Positions 35,718 to 44,981 of a DNA stretch of 64,000 bases are shown piece by piece (position 1 is the first letter of the stretch; the number at the start of each line of letters is the position of its first letter). Origin of the DNA: Porticoccus sp950063125 (lineage in GTDB: Bacteria; Pseudomonadota; Gammaproteobacteria; Pseudomonadales; Porticoccaceae); assembly GCF_963973895.1 (NCBI RefSeq), contig NZ_CAXBBF010000001.1; one strand, 5' to 3'. Under the pieces are notes generated by a model. The model was not told the origin of the DNA. It worked only from the letters and a program-made list of their open reading frames with translations, and did not search any database. The position numbers were made by a program, and so were the translations under genes.

Positions 35718-35963
35718 ATGGAAAGAAATCGACTATTTTGGGCAAGTCGACGCGGAATGCTGGAACTGGATTTGGTGTTGCAGCCTTTCCTGGACGACAT
35801 TTATCCCACTCTCGAAACGGCAGACCAGGAGCGCTACCACAAGCTTCTCGAGTGTGAAGATCAGGATATGTTTGGCTGGTTTTTACGTCGGGAGACCCCG
35901 GAAGACCCCGACTTGAAAAAAATTGTGCAGATCATTCGTGACTCAAGATCCCGCCCCGGTTGA
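35718..35963 (+). CDS. sdhE: FAD assembly factor SdhE
   Basis: This 81-residue protein (MERNRLFWASRRGMLELDLV) has the conserved RGMLELD motif used in contact with succinate dehydrogenase flavoprotein, plus DQDMFGWFLRRETPEDPDL. It promotes covalent flavinylation of SdhA and FrdA. The ATG at 35718 has GAGG about 9 bases upstream and is preferred over the start 21 bases earlier. The next gene, ygfX, overlaps its end. Confidence 0.95.
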   Translation: MERNRLFWASRRGMLELDLVLQPFLDDIYPTLETADQERYHKLLECEDQDMFGWFLRRETPEDPDLKKIVQIIRDSRSRPG

Positions 35964-36342
35964 GATAGCACTTTATCGTTCGTTGCTGCTGCTGATCTGG
36001 ATTCTGTCCATTCACAGTCTTGCTGCGTGCCTTTTGATGGTTTCGGCAATACCTCTCTTGCCGAAGGTTTTAACGATTACCCTGATATTAGCGGGTTGCG
36101 CAAACGCCTGTTTTATCTGGTACAGGCAGCCGGTTAAACGACTGAGCTGGACAAACGGCCATTGGCAGTTGTGCCATGCCGATCAGCGGGTGGATGTTGT
36201 CTTACAGCATTTTTTTAAGTTGGGCAGGCTATTGCTACTTCGGTTTCACGGTCCCAAAAGACGTTATTCTGTTTTGGTGTTGCCTGACAGTACCTCTCCA
36301 GCGAACCTGCGCAGGATTCACGTAACGCTACAGTTGGGTTAG
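35938..36342 (+). CDS. ygfX: YgfX/CptA-like membrane protein
   Basis: From the GTG at 35938 the protein has 134 residues, with two membrane helices (SLLLLIWILSIHSLAACLLM and a second after KVLTITLILAG) and a C-terminal soluble part LSWTNGHWQLCHADQRVDVV, the YgfX/DUF1434 pattern. In E. coli the homologue forms a conserved pair with sdhE and has been described as a toxin affecting cytoskeletal proteins; that role is debated. The start overlaps sdhE by 26 bases. Its 3' end abuts the convergent nadB. Confidence 0.8.
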   Translation: MTQDPAPVEIALYRSLLLLIWILSIHSLAACLLMVSAIPLLPKVLTITLILAGCANACFIWYRQPVKRLSWTNGHWQLCHADQRVDVVLQHFFKLGRLLLLRFHGPKRRYSVLVLPDSTSPANLRRIHVTLQLG

Positions 36343-36343
36343 G

Positions 36344-37966
36344 TCAACGTTTGCTGACGATGAAGTTTTGCCCGGCGAAATTGATTGGCACCATAATAGT
36401 ATCTTTGGCGACTGAGGACAGGTCCGGGTAATCAAGCGTGTAATGCAGACCGCGACTCTCCTTGCGTTGCTCTGCAGAGCGAATGATAAGCTCTGCCACT
36501 AACACCAGATTGCGCAGCTCCAGCAAATCCCGGCTGATTTTATAGTTGCTGTAATATTCATGGATTTCTTTTTGCAGCAATTTGACCCTGTGATGTGCCC
36601 TGGCCAGTCGTTTCCGGGTTCTGACAATGCCCACGTAGTCCCACATAAAACGACGCAACTCATCCCAGTTATGCGCGATCACTACGTCTTCATCCGAATA
36701 GGTAACACGACTCTCATCCCAGGGTCTTGCCTCATCCGGCTCCGGAATCATCTCAATGCTTTCGCGAATAGCGCTGGCGGCTGAGTGCCCATAAACCACA
36801 CATTCAACCAATGAATTGCTGGCCATGCGGTTCGCGCCATGCAGGCCAGTAAAAGCCGTCTCTCCAATCGCATATAAATTCCAAAGGTCGGTCTGACCTT
36901 TCTGGTTTACTACGATACCGCCGCAGGTATAGTGAGCTGCGGGAACTACTGGAATGGCTTCTTTTGCAATGTCGATGCCGTACTCCAAGCACTGGGCCAT
37001 AACCGTAGGAAAGTGGTTTTTTAGAAACTCTTTGGGCCGATGCGAGATGTCCAGATAGACACAATCTATGCCCAGCCGCTTCATTTCAAAATCTATCGCT
37101 CGGGCAACAATATCTCTGGGTGCCAATTCCGCCTTCGGATGGAACTTGTCCATAAAACGCTCACCATTGGCCAGCGTCAGGTAAGCGCCTTCACCACGCA
37201 GGGCTTCGGTAACCAGGAAAGCCTTGGCATTGGGGTGATAGAGACAGGTGGGATGAAACTGGTTGAACTCCATGTTGGCTACCCGACAACCGCGGCGCCA
37301 GGCTACAGCAATACCATCGCCGGTAGCACCGTCGGGGTTGGTGGAGTATAGGTAAGCTTTACTGGCACCGCCGGTTGCCAATACAACAGCTTTTGCCTGA
37401 AAAACACGGACACAGTCCTGTTCGTTATCCAGCACATAAGCTCCCGTACACCGCATGCGGCTGGAACCCCTGTCGGCCTGAGTGATGAGGTCAACAACCA
37501 CATGGCTGGGGAAAACCTGAATATTGGCATGCTGAAGCACTCTGTCTGCCAAAGAGGATGAAACCTCCTTACCGGTGGCATCGGCAGTATGCAAAATCCG
37601 ACGGTGACTGTGTCCACCTTCCCGCGTCAGGTGATAATCAACATTATCCTCATTGCGGGTGAACTGAACGCCCTGTTTGACTAACCAGCGGATTGCATCA
37701 GGCCCGTTCTCGACGGTGAACCTCACCGCATCTTCGTGACACAGTCCGGCGCCAGCTTCCAGGGTATCTCCAACGTGAGATTCAATAGAATCTTCAGTAT
37801 CAAAAACAGCGGCAATGCCACCCTGTGCATACCAGGTAGATCCCGACTGGATGGCACTTTTGCTGATCAACGCAATTTGATATTTATCAGCCAGTTCAAG
37901 CGCCACAGTCATCCCTGCAGCGCCACTGCCAATCACCAACACATCATGACAATGAGGGTTTTTCAT
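36344..37966 (-). CDS. nadB: L-aspartate oxidase
   Basis: This 540-residue protein has an FAD-binding GSGAAGMTVALELAD near residue 12, the substrate-region SGSTWYAQGGIAAV, LTREGGHSHRRILH, HYTCGGIVVNQKGQTDLWNL and GLHGANRMASNSLVECVVYG, and a C-terminal fumarate-reductase-like helical domain. It oxidises aspartate to iminoaspartate in the first step of NAD synthesis. It is divergent from rpoE across 161 bases, an order conserved in many Gammaproteobacteria. The ATG at 37966 starts MKNPHCHDVLVIG. Confidence 0.97.
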   Translation of the reverse strand: MKNPHCHDVLVIGSGAAGMTVALELADKYQIALISKSAIQSGSTWYAQGGIAAVFDTEDSIESHVGDTLEAGAGLCHEDAVRFTVENGPDAIRWLVKQGVQFTRNEDNVDYHLTREGGHSHRRILHTADATGKEVSSSLADRVLQHANIQVFPSHVVVDLITQADRGSSRMRCTGAYVLDNEQDCVRVFQAKAVVLATGGASKAYLYSTNPDGATGDGIAVAWRRGCRVANMEFNQFHPTCLYHPNAKAFLVTEALRGEGAYLTLANGERFMDKFHPKAELAPRDIVARAIDFEMKRLGIDCVYLDISHRPKEFLKNHFPTVMAQCLEYGIDIAKEAIPVVPAAHYTCGGIVVNQKGQTDLWNLYAIGETAFTGLHGANRMASNSLVECVVYGHSAASAIRESIEMIPEPDEARPWDESRVTYSDEDVVIAHNWDELRRFMWDYVGIVRTRKRLARAHHRVKLLQKEIHEYYSNYKISRDLLELRNLVLVAELIIRSAEQRKESRGLHYTLDYPDLSSVAKDTIMVPINFAGQNFIVSKR

Positions 37967-38029
37967 TAACTACCTAAAGTCCTCGAAACCAGTGTGGAGC
38001 ATGATAGTATAGCGAGCCAAAAATAAATA

Positions 38030-38067
38030 CAGACCCGGGAATCATCCCTTTACCCGGCGGGTCTGTT
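38030..38067 (+). promoter_or_regulatory. Inverted repeat and weak sigma-E-like promoter upstream of rpoE
   Basis: A perfect 8-base inverted repeat CAGACCCG (38030-38037) / CGGGTCTG (38058-38065) lies in the nadB-rpoE gap. Overlapping it, GGAATCA (38038-38044), a 17-base spacer and TCTGTT (38062-38067) resemble a sigma-E promoter (GGAACTT and TCTGA-like), as expected for an autoregulated rpoE. The match is imperfect. Confidence 0.35.
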
Positions 38068-38127
38068 GTAATTGAATGCCCTGAGACGCAATCACAATCA
38101 AGCGATTCGGGGGCAATCGGAGCGACT

Positions 38128-38712
38128 ATGGATAACGAGCAGGCAAAAGATACTGACAAGCTACTTGTCGCTCGTGTTCAAAAAGGCGATAAACGGGCTT
38201 TTGACTTACTGGTGATGAAATACCAGTACAAAGTTCATGCGATTGTCAGTCGCTATGTCAAAGATTTTGATGAAGTTAACGATGTTGTGCAGGAAGCCTT
38301 TATCAAGGCTTATCGGGCATTGGCCAAATTTCGTGGTGAAAGTGCTTTTTATACTTGGCTGTATCGTATTGCCGTTAATACAGCAAAGAACTATTTGGTT
38401 GCACGAAACCGGCGCCCACCCGCCAGTGATGTCGATGCTGAAGAGGCCGCTTTTTATGAGGGTAGCGAGAAACTCCGTGATATTGACTCACCTGAAAATC
38501 TTCTCTACCGGGATGAACTCGAGGCCGTGGTGGATTTGGCTATAAAAAACCTTCCAGAAGATTTGCGTACTGCGGTAACTTTAAGAGAATTTGAGGGTCT
38601 CAGTTACGAAGAAATCGCTGAGGTGATGGGGTGTCCGGTAGGAACCGTCAGGTCCCGCATTTTTCGTGCCAGAGAGGCCATAGATGAAAAAATACGGTTA
38701 CTTGAAGGTTGA
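38128..38712 (+). CDS. rpoE: Envelope-stress sigma factor RpoE (AlgU)
   Basis: This 194-residue ECF sigma factor has region 2 at ~20-90 (YQYKVHAIVSRYVKDFDEVN, DVVQEAFIKAYRAL and FYTWLYRIAVNTAKNYLV) and region 4 at ~130-185 (LPEDLRTAVTLREFEGLSYE and GCPVGTVRSRIFRAREAI). It matches E. coli RpoE and Pseudomonas AlgU in length and sequence. It directs transcription of envelope-repair genes when released from the anti-sigma factor RseA encoded next. GGAG precedes the ATG at a good distance. Confidence 0.97.
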   Translation: MDNEQAKDTDKLLVARVQKGDKRAFDLLVMKYQYKVHAIVSRYVKDFDEVNDVVQEAFIKAYRALAKFRGESAFYTWLYRIAVNTAKNYLVARNRRPPASDVDAEEAAFYEGSEKLRDIDSPENLLYRDELEAVVDLAIKNLPEDLRTAVTLREFEGLSYEEIAEVMGCPVGTVRSRIFRAREAIDEKIRLLEG

Positions 38713-38878
38713 TCTCCTGAATCAGTGAACTTTTTCAGCCAACTGGCTGTCGTATATGGAATTATTTGCTCAATAGCTGCATGGGTGGCACTGTCCGTAT
38801 CGATGATGTTTTAAAAGCAGGTTTTATGGCCACAGCATACTGTGGCATGGTCACTAAATAGTTTTGAGGTAGTTTCTT

Positions 38879-39538
38879 ATGACTGGTAGCACTGATCGCG
38901 AGAAAGAGTCCTTGTCAGCACTGATGGACGGTCAGGCAGATGAGCTTGAGGTTCATCGCGTCTTGAAAAGTATTTCCGGGAATAATCAGTCTCGCGATAC
39001 CTGGCGCCGCTATCAGATGGCTGCTGCCGCCATGAGAAGAGATCTTCCGGAACAGGTGGTTGACTACTCCGCAAGCATAAGTGCCGCTCTGGAAAACGAA
39101 AAAGCCTTACAGGTAAACACACTTTCTGCCCGCATGCTCAAGCCTCTCGGCCGTTTTGCCATTGCCGCCTCAGTAGCTACAGTGGCCATCATTGGTTTTC
39201 AGCAATACAACATGCCCGATACCCATCAGCCCGTGGTTGCCTCGACCAAAACCGTTGATAATAAATTTTCCCCTGCCCAGCTCAGAACCTCTGCTGACTT
39301 TGGTATACCTTCTGTCACTGCTCGGACAGTCAGTGTCAGCAACAATCCTGAGAGTTACCGGACCAGCCAGTCCCAGCCGGTCATTGTGGTCGACCAGGCG
39401 ACCGAGCCCGAAGTCACGCGCGAACAGGTACAGGCCTACCTCAACAGCTTAATGATTGAGCATACCGGCCACGCAGCAATGAATACGAACCAGGGCATGC
39501 TGCCATTTGCTCGCATGCCCACTACGCATGATCAGTAA
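38879..39538 (+). CDS. rseA: Sigma-E anti-sigma factor RseA/MucA
   Basis: This 219-residue protein has an N-terminal RseA domain (ESLSALMDGQADELEVHRVL, RDTWRRYQMAAAAMRRDLPE) that binds sigma-E in the cytoplasm, one membrane helix at ~85-103 (FAIAASVATVAIIGFQQY) and a periplasmic tail for RseB. The tail contains VTREQVQAYLNSLMIEHTGH near the C-terminus, as in MucA. It is preceded by GAGGTAG, 166 bases after rpoE. Cleavage by a DegS-type protease in the periplasm would start sigma-E release; a candidate lies three genes on. Confidence 0.94.
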   Translation: MTGSTDREKESLSALMDGQADELEVHRVLKSISGNNQSRDTWRRYQMAAAAMRRDLPEQVVDYSASISAALENEKALQVNTLSARMLKPLGRFAIAASVATVAIIGFQQYNMPDTHQPVVASTKTVDNKFSPAQLRTSADFGIPSVTARTVSVSNNPESYRTSQSQPVIVVDQATEPEVTREQVQAYLNSLMIEHTGHAAMNTNQGMLPFARMPTTHDQ

Positions 39539-39551
39539 TTCACAGGAAACC

Positions 39552-40520
39552 ATGTCAATTTCCAGGTCTTTTGCTGCGGCTATATGCCTATTTCTTATTG
39601 CCGCGTCACCCCTGGCGATCGCTGATACAACTTCTTCAACTACCATTCTTTCGAAAATGGCAGACGCCAACCGCACACTTGACTACAGTGGGATATTTAC
39701 CTACGAACACGGCGGCATTCTCAGAACTATCAAGGTCTTTCACTCTGTCAGGGATGGTCAGGAGTTTGAACGTCTTTTCTTATTGAGTGGGCCGAAAAAG
39801 GAAGTCACTCGTCAGAGTGGTGAACGTCGATGCGAGCGTCTCGGTGATCTCATGCTGAGGAGCTCTGTGAAAGCCGCAGCCTCTGTCCCGAAAGATCATC
39901 TCGAAAAGCTTTATCATGTCTATCCCAAGGCCAAGGATCGGATAGCCGGTCGTGAGACACTAACTGTCCATGTTATTCCTAAAGATAGTTACCGCTACGG
40001 ATACATACTGGGGGTTGACCAGGAGACGGGGTTATTGCTCCAGTCAATGTTGATTGGCGACAATAATCGCGTCCTGGAAAGGTTTCAGTTTGCAGATATC
40101 GAAATCGGGGGATCAATTGACCAGGCTTCACTTGATCCCTCTGAACTTGAAGCGCATAGAGTTTCGTCAAAGGTTTCTACCTGTTTGAACAATGTTGAGT
40201 CATCGGTAGCCCAATCAAATTGGCAGCAATCCTGGCTTCCGCCGGGTTTCGGTTTGGCAGGTTACCTGAAATCCGACGACTCTGGTCGAGAGACACTCAT
40301 ATACACCGATGGATTGGCAATTTTTTCTGTATTTATCGATAGTAGCGAGGCCGTCGACATTCCTCAAATGCAAGCCCAGCGGGGCGCAACCGTGGCTTAT
40401 CTCACCAAAGCCAAAATCAGGCAACAGGATTTTCTGATTTCAGTAGTTGGCGAAATACCAGCTGAAACCGCCAGGGCCGTTGCACATGCAGTCATACCGG
40501 TTCAACATAACTACCAATAA
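39552..40520 (+). CDS. rseB: Sigma-E regulatory protein RseB/MucB
   Basis: The ATG at 39552 (MSISRSFAAAICLFLIAASP) is supported by AGGA 5 bases upstream; an earlier ATG inside rseA is less likely. The 322-residue protein has a signal peptide, an N-terminal lipoprotein-sensing domain (LSKMADANRTLDYSGIFTYE, then RTIKVFHSVRDGQEFERLFL) and a smaller C-terminal domain that contacts RseA (WLPPGFGLAGYL onwards). It sits on RseA in the periplasm and shields it from protease until envelope damage is sensed. Confidence 0.95.
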   Translation: MSISRSFAAAICLFLIAASPLAIADTTSSTTILSKMADANRTLDYSGIFTYEHGGILRTIKVFHSVRDGQEFERLFLLSGPKKEVTRQSGERRCERLGDLMLRSSVKAAASVPKDHLEKLYHVYPKAKDRIAGRETLTVHVIPKDSYRYGYILGVDQETGLLLQSMLIGDNNRVLERFQFADIEIGGSIDQASLDPSELEAHRVSSKVSTCLNNVESSVAQSNWQQSWLPPGFGLAGYLKSDDSGRETLIYTDGLAIFSVFIDSSEAVDIPQMQAQRGATVAYLTKAKIRQQDFLISVVGEIPAETARAVAHAVIPVQHNYQ

Positions 40521-40590
40521 CAATAGGTGTATCTGTATATCGCAGGCACCATTTGATAAAAACTCATGGCATTGCAGGCACTGAACTGAA

Positions 40591-41058
40591 GTGATTGAAG
40601 AAAGGGGTAGAATTACCACCGTGGAGTCAGACAGTTTCTGGGTCGAGACGATTCAACGTTCGGCGTGCCAGGTGTGCGTAGCTGAAAAAGGGTGTGGTCA
40701 AAAGCTCCTCAGTCGGCTTTCCGGTAAAACTGTTTTAATCAGGGTATTGCCCGGTAACTGCGATTTACAGGCACTTAAAATACATGACCAGGTAGTGATT
40801 GGCATCCCCGAAGATGTTGTTGTTAAAGGTACGCTTCTGGTCTACCTTTTTCCATTGCTGACAATGATGGGGGCAGTCTCCATTGGCGCTCTGTTCTCTT
40901 CTCATGACATCATCGTTCTGGCAAGTGCTCTGATCGGCTTCCTTGCGGGTGGGGTTCTTGTCAGATTACATTCCTGGCTTAATAAAAATAATCGTCGAGT
41001 TCACCCCGTATTACTGGAGAGACTTGTCACATCCAGCGAGCATCAGTCCCTGATATAA
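40591..41058 (+). CDS. rseC: Sigma-E regulator RseC/MucC
   Basis: This 155-residue protein starts at a GTG. The N-terminal domain has a cysteine cluster (CQVCVAEKGCGQKLL) typical of RseC, followed by two membrane helices (LLVYLFPLLTMMGAVSIGAL and IIVLASALIGFLAGGVLVRL) and a short tail. RseC proteins modulate sigma-E and, in some bacteria, the reduction of SoxR. It fits the third position of the rseABC operon. Confidence 0.93.
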   Translation: MIEERGRITTVESDSFWVETIQRSACQVCVAEKGCGQKLLSRLSGKTVLIRVLPGNCDLQALKIHDQVVIGIPEDVVVKGTLLVYLFPLLTMMGAVSIGALFSSHDIIVLASALIGFLAGGVLVRLHSWLNKNNRRVHPVLLERLVTSSEHQSLI

Positions 41059-41124
41059 GTAGTTTCTGCCTGAATATCTACTCATATGGCAAGGGTGGCC
41101 CGTCTACAAAGAGGAAGCGCGCAT

Positions 41125-42201
41125 ATGTTTAAGTGGTTTTCTTTAATGGCATTGCTCTTTGCAGTTGCAGCACTCTACATTAGCCAATCTAACCAGCAGG
41201 ATTTACTCAATTTTAATGAATTAATTGAAACCACTTCTCCCGCGGTCGTCAAAATTGATTCCGTCCAAAAAATCATTGGGACGGGAATGGCCCAGATGCA
41301 CGAACGAAATATTCCTGATATGTTCCGAAAGCCCCATGAAGACGGCGAGGCAGGGGAGGCACATGCAACCGGTTCCGGTTTTATCATTTCCAGTGATGGG
41401 TATGTCCTGACTAATGAGCATGTGGTCGAAAATGCCCATGAGGTGATCATTAAATTAATCGATCGCCGCGAGTTTGAAGCGAAGGTGATCGGCATAGACC
41501 ATCGCTCGGATCTGGCATTACTCAAGATTGATGCCGAGGACCTGCCTAAGCTCAATTTTGCTGACCCCGGCAAGGTGAAAGTAGGCGACTGGGCCCTGGC
41601 AATAGGCTCGCCCTTTGGTCTTGATTATTCGGTGAGCGCCGGTATTATCAGCGCAATTGGCCGCAGTATACCCACCAAAAATGGCGATAACTATGTGCCA
41701 TTCATTCAAAGTGACGTTGCTATCAATCCAGGTAATTCCGGTGGCCCCTTGCTAAATCTCGATGGTGAAGTGGTGGGCATAAACTCTCAAATATTTACCC
41801 ACTCCGGAGGGTCAATAGGCCTGTCTTTTGCCGTGCCTGCAGGGGTGGCTGTAGATGTTGTTTCACAGCTCAAATTGAAGGGGCGTGTAGATCGTGGCTG
41901 GCTTGGTGTCTACGTTCAAGAAGTCGACAAATCTCTAGCCCGGTCATCTGGGCTGACAAAAACCCAGGGTGCGCTTGTTGCCCAAGTTGAAGTCGGAAGT
42001 CCGGCAGATGTTGCTGGCATCCAGGCAGGAGATATCATTTTGTACTTCGATAATGAAGAAATCATCGAGTCCGGAGACCTGCCCCATGTGGTTGGTTTGT
42101 TGTCGCCTGGCAGCCAAATCAAGGCGCAACTGATCCGGGGAAAGAAAAAGAAGACGCTCGATGTGATCGTCGGCACGCTGCCGGATGGACTGGGCCCCTG
42201 A
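41125..42201 (+). CDS. HtrA-type serine protease with a single PDZ domain (DegS-like)
   Basis: The ATG at 41125 has AGGAAG ~9 bases upstream; another start 39 bases earlier is possible. The 358-residue protein begins MFKWFSLMALLFAVAALYIS, which looks like an uncleaved anchor. The protease domain has VLTNEHVVENAHEVII (His), HRSDLALLKID (Asp) and INPGNSGGPLLNLDGEVVGI (Ser). Only one PDZ domain follows (RGWLGVYVQEVD to the end). Pseudomonas MucD at this position has two PDZ domains and is ~470 residues. The anchor and single PDZ fit DegS/AlgW, the site-1 protease of RseA. Confidence 0.9.
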   Translation: MFKWFSLMALLFAVAALYISQSNQQDLLNFNELIETTSPAVVKIDSVQKIIGTGMAQMHERNIPDMFRKPHEDGEAGEAHATGSGFIISSDGYVLTNEHVVENAHEVIIKLIDRREFEAKVIGIDHRSDLALLKIDAEDLPKLNFADPGKVKVGDWALAIGSPFGLDYSVSAGIISAIGRSIPTKNGDNYVPFIQSDVAINPGNSGGPLLNLDGEVVGINSQIFTHSGGSIGLSFAVPAGVAVDVVSQLKLKGRVDRGWLGVYVQEVDKSLARSSGLTKTQGALVAQVEVGSPADVAGIQAGDIILYFDNEEIIESGDLPHVVGLLSPGSQIKAQLIRGKKKKTLDVIVGTLPDGLGP

Positions 42202-42388
42202 TCAACTGATATTTTTCATTGCATATCCGAGAAAATCAAAAAGCGGATTCTTTGCGAAGCCCTTTCATTTTTGTAGGTCGTTAGCCTGTTTAAGGTGGTA
42301 CTCATAGCGTCCGCACAGCAAATACGCTAGACTGCATGGCCTAAAATTAACCCCCCAGCCCGACCGGCTGCAAACTGATTGAATCGCT

Positions 42389-44188
42389 GTGTCCGACCTT
42401 AGTCATATCCGAAACTTCTCTATTATCGCGCATATCGATCATGGAAAATCCACCATTGCTGACCGCTTTATTCAAGTCTGCGGTGGGCTTACTGCCCGTG
42501 AAATGGCTGAGCAGGTTCTCGACTCGATGGATATCGAGCGAGAGCGCGGTATCACAATCAAGGCACAAAGCGTGACACTTGATTATCGCGCCAGAGATGG
42601 CAAGACCTATCAGCTCAATTTCATTGATACGCCCGGCCATGTGGATTTTTCCTATGAAGTGTCGCGTTCCTTGGCGGCCTGTGAAGGCGCTTTATTGGTA
42701 GTGGATGCAGGGCAGGGTGTTGAAGCCCAGTCTGTTGCCAATTGCTACACCGCCATTGCTCAGGGGCTCGAAGTCATTCCTGTTCTGAATAAAATGGATT
42801 TACCCCAGGCAGAACCCGAGAAAGTCATTGCCGAGATAGAGGATATCATCGGTATTGATGCCCATGACGCAGTACATTGCAGTGCAAAAACAGGACTCGG
42901 CATAGAGGACATACTGGAACAGCTTGTGGCTAAAGTACCAGCCCCGGTAGGTGATTTGGATGCGCCTTTACAGGCACTTATCATCGATTCCTGGTTTGAC
43001 AATTACCTCGGCGTCGTTTCCCTGGTGCGGGTGACCCAGGGCACCCTGAGAGTGAAAGAAAAAGTGATTACCAAATCCATTGGTAAAGCGCATGTGGTGG
43101 ATAATATCGGTGTTTTTACTCCCAAGCGAAAAGATACCGGCGTTCTTAAGGCTGGTGAAGTAGGTTTCGTAGTTGCTGGGATTAAGGATATCCATGGCGC
43201 ACCAGTAGGCGACACATTTACTCACAGTAATACCCCGGATACTCCTGCACTACCCGGCTTTCAGCGTGTCAAGCCCCAGGTGTATGCCGGCATGTTCCCG
43301 ATTAGTTCAGATGATTTTGAAGACTTCCGTGAGGCCCTGGCCAAACTTACTCTGAATGATGCCTCATTATTTTATGAACCGGAAAGTTCTGATGCGCTGG
43401 GCTTTGGGTTCCGCTGTGGTTTCCTCGGTATGCTGCATATGGAGATCATTCAGGAGCGCCTGGAACGGGAATACAACCTCGACCTCATCACGACTGCACC
43501 CACTGTTGTTTATGAAATAGTAAAAACAGATGGGGCAATTCTACACATATCAAATCCCTCCGACCTTCCAGATCCGGCCAGTATTGAAGAAATGCGGGAA
43601 CCCCTTTGTGAAGCGAATATTCTTGTTCCAAAGGATTATCTGGGTAATGTCATTACACTTTGCGAGCAAAAACGTGGTACTCAAAAAAGCATGGTGTTTG
43701 CCACCAGCCAGGTATCACTTACCTATGAGCTGCCCATGAGCGAAGTTGTCATGGACTTCTTCGACCGCCTAAAATCGGTCAGTCGGGGATTTGCATCTTT
43801 GGACTATGCATTTACACGTTTCCAGGCCGCCCCTCTGGTGAGACTGGATGTACTGATTAATGGCGAAAAAGTAGATGCACTGGCCTCGATTATTCATCGC
43901 CAGCATTCACAGTACAAAGGTCGTCAACTGACAGAAAAAATGAAAGATTTGATTCCGCGCCAGATGTTTGATGTGGCTATTCAGGCGGCTGTTGGTGGTC
44001 ATGTCATTGCCCGGACCACAGTGAAAGCCCTGAGAAAAAATGTCACTGCAAAATGTTATGGTGGCGATATGACCAGAAAAAAGAAACTACTGGAAAAGCA
44101 GAAAGAGGGTAAAAAGCGGATGAAGCAGGTGGGTAGTGTCGAGATCCCTCAGGAAGCATTCCTAGCTGTACTTAAAACTGATAGTTGA
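42389..44188 (+). CDS. lepA: Translation elongation factor 4 (LepA)
   Basis: This 599-residue GTPase starts at a GTG. The G motifs are AHIDHGKSTIADRF, RGITIKAQS, DTPGHVDFSYE and NKMDLPQA. EF-G-like domains II, III and V follow, then the LepA-specific C-terminal domain with KVDALASIIHRQHSQYKGRQ and the basic tail KKKLLEKQKEGKKRMKQVG. It acts on ribosomes during initiation or elongation stress. It precedes lepB by nine bases, a conserved pair. Confidence 0.98.
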   Translation: MSDLSHIRNFSIIAHIDHGKSTIADRFIQVCGGLTAREMAEQVLDSMDIERERGITIKAQSVTLDYRARDGKTYQLNFIDTPGHVDFSYEVSRSLAACEGALLVVDAGQGVEAQSVANCYTAIAQGLEVIPVLNKMDLPQAEPEKVIAEIEDIIGIDAHDAVHCSAKTGLGIEDILEQLVAKVPAPVGDLDAPLQALIIDSWFDNYLGVVSLVRVTQGTLRVKEKVITKSIGKAHVVDNIGVFTPKRKDTGVLKAGEVGFVVAGIKDIHGAPVGDTFTHSNTPDTPALPGFQRVKPQVYAGMFPISSDDFEDFREALAKLTLNDASLFYEPESSDALGFGFRCGFLGMLHMEIIQERLEREYNLDLITTAPTVVYEIVKTDGAILHISNPSDLPDPASIEEMREPLCEANILVPKDYLGNVITLCEQKRGTQKSMVFATSQVSLTYELPMSEVVMDFFDRLKSVSRGFASLDYAFTRFQAAPLVRLDVLINGEKVDALASIIHRQHSQYKGRQLTEKMKDLIPRQMFDVAIQAAVGGHVIARTTVKALRKNVTAKCYGGDMTRKKKLLEKQKEGKKRMKQVGSVEIPQEAFLAVLKTDS

Positions 44189-44197
44189 GATTTGTAA

Positions 44198-44950
44198 ATG
44201 GATATTAATTTTCCGCTAATCTTATTGTTTCTGGTGACAATTTCCGGAGTGATATGGTTTTCTGACCGATTTATACTATCCAAAAAACGCGGCAAGGAAG
44301 AGCCAGTTCCGGGATGGATTGAATACAGCGGTTCTTTTTTCCCCGTCCTGCTACTGGTTTTTGTACTTCGTTCATTTCTCTTCGAACCGTTCCAGATCCC
44401 TTCTGGATCAATGATACCAACTTTGAAAGTTGGCGATTTCATCTTGGTAAACAAGTTTACCTATGGTCTCAGGCTGCCTGTAATCGGTACCAAGATCGTT
44501 CCGATTAATGAGCCAAAGCGAGGGGATGTGATGGTTTTTTTTCCACCCAATGATGACCGCTATTTCATCAAAAGAGTCATTGGCCTCCCCGGCGATGAAA
44601 TTCGACTTGTAAATAATATGTTATATATTAATGGGTTGCTGGCTGACCAAGAGCCATTGCCCGACTCTGCAGAAGACTCAAGATTCGAGCTGATTACTGA
44701 GAATCTGAATGGCGTCGTTCATACCGTACAAAAAAATAAAGTGGCGGGGCCACTGGGCAAAAACTACGCCCTGGTTGTTCCGGCGAATCATTACTTCATG
44801 ATGGGCGATAATCGTGACAATAGTAGTGACAGCCGGGTATGGGGTCCTGTGCCGGAAGAAAATATTGTTGGTAAGGCCGTGTTAATCTGGATGCATTGGG
44901 AATCGTTTGGCGAATTGCCAAGCTTCGACCGGGCCGGGACAATCAACTAA
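44198..44950 (+). CDS. lepB: Signal peptidase I
   Basis: This 250-residue protein has an N-terminal membrane helix (LILLFLVTISGVIWF), a second one (FFPVLLLVFVLRSFLF), the catalytic Ser in FQIPSGSMIPTLKVGDFILV near residue 73 and the Lys region RYFIKRVIGLPGDEI, with GDNRDNSSDSRVWGPV near 205. It cleaves signal peptides from exported proteins on the periplasmic side of the inner membrane. It lies directly after lepA, as in E. coli. Confidence 0.97.
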   Translation: MDINFPLILLFLVTISGVIWFSDRFILSKKRGKEEPVPGWIEYSGSFFPVLLLVFVLRSFLFEPFQIPSGSMIPTLKVGDFILVNKFTYGLRLPVIGTKIVPINEPKRGDVMVFFPPNDDRYFIKRVIGLPGDEIRLVNNMLYINGLLADQEPLPDSAEDSRFELITENLNGVVHTVQKNKVAGPLGKNYALVVPANHYFMMGDNRDNSSDSRVWGPVPEENIVGKAVLIWMHWESFGELPSFDRAGTIN

Positions 44951-44981
44951 TATTAACAGGTAGACACCTGGAGCCAAGGTT

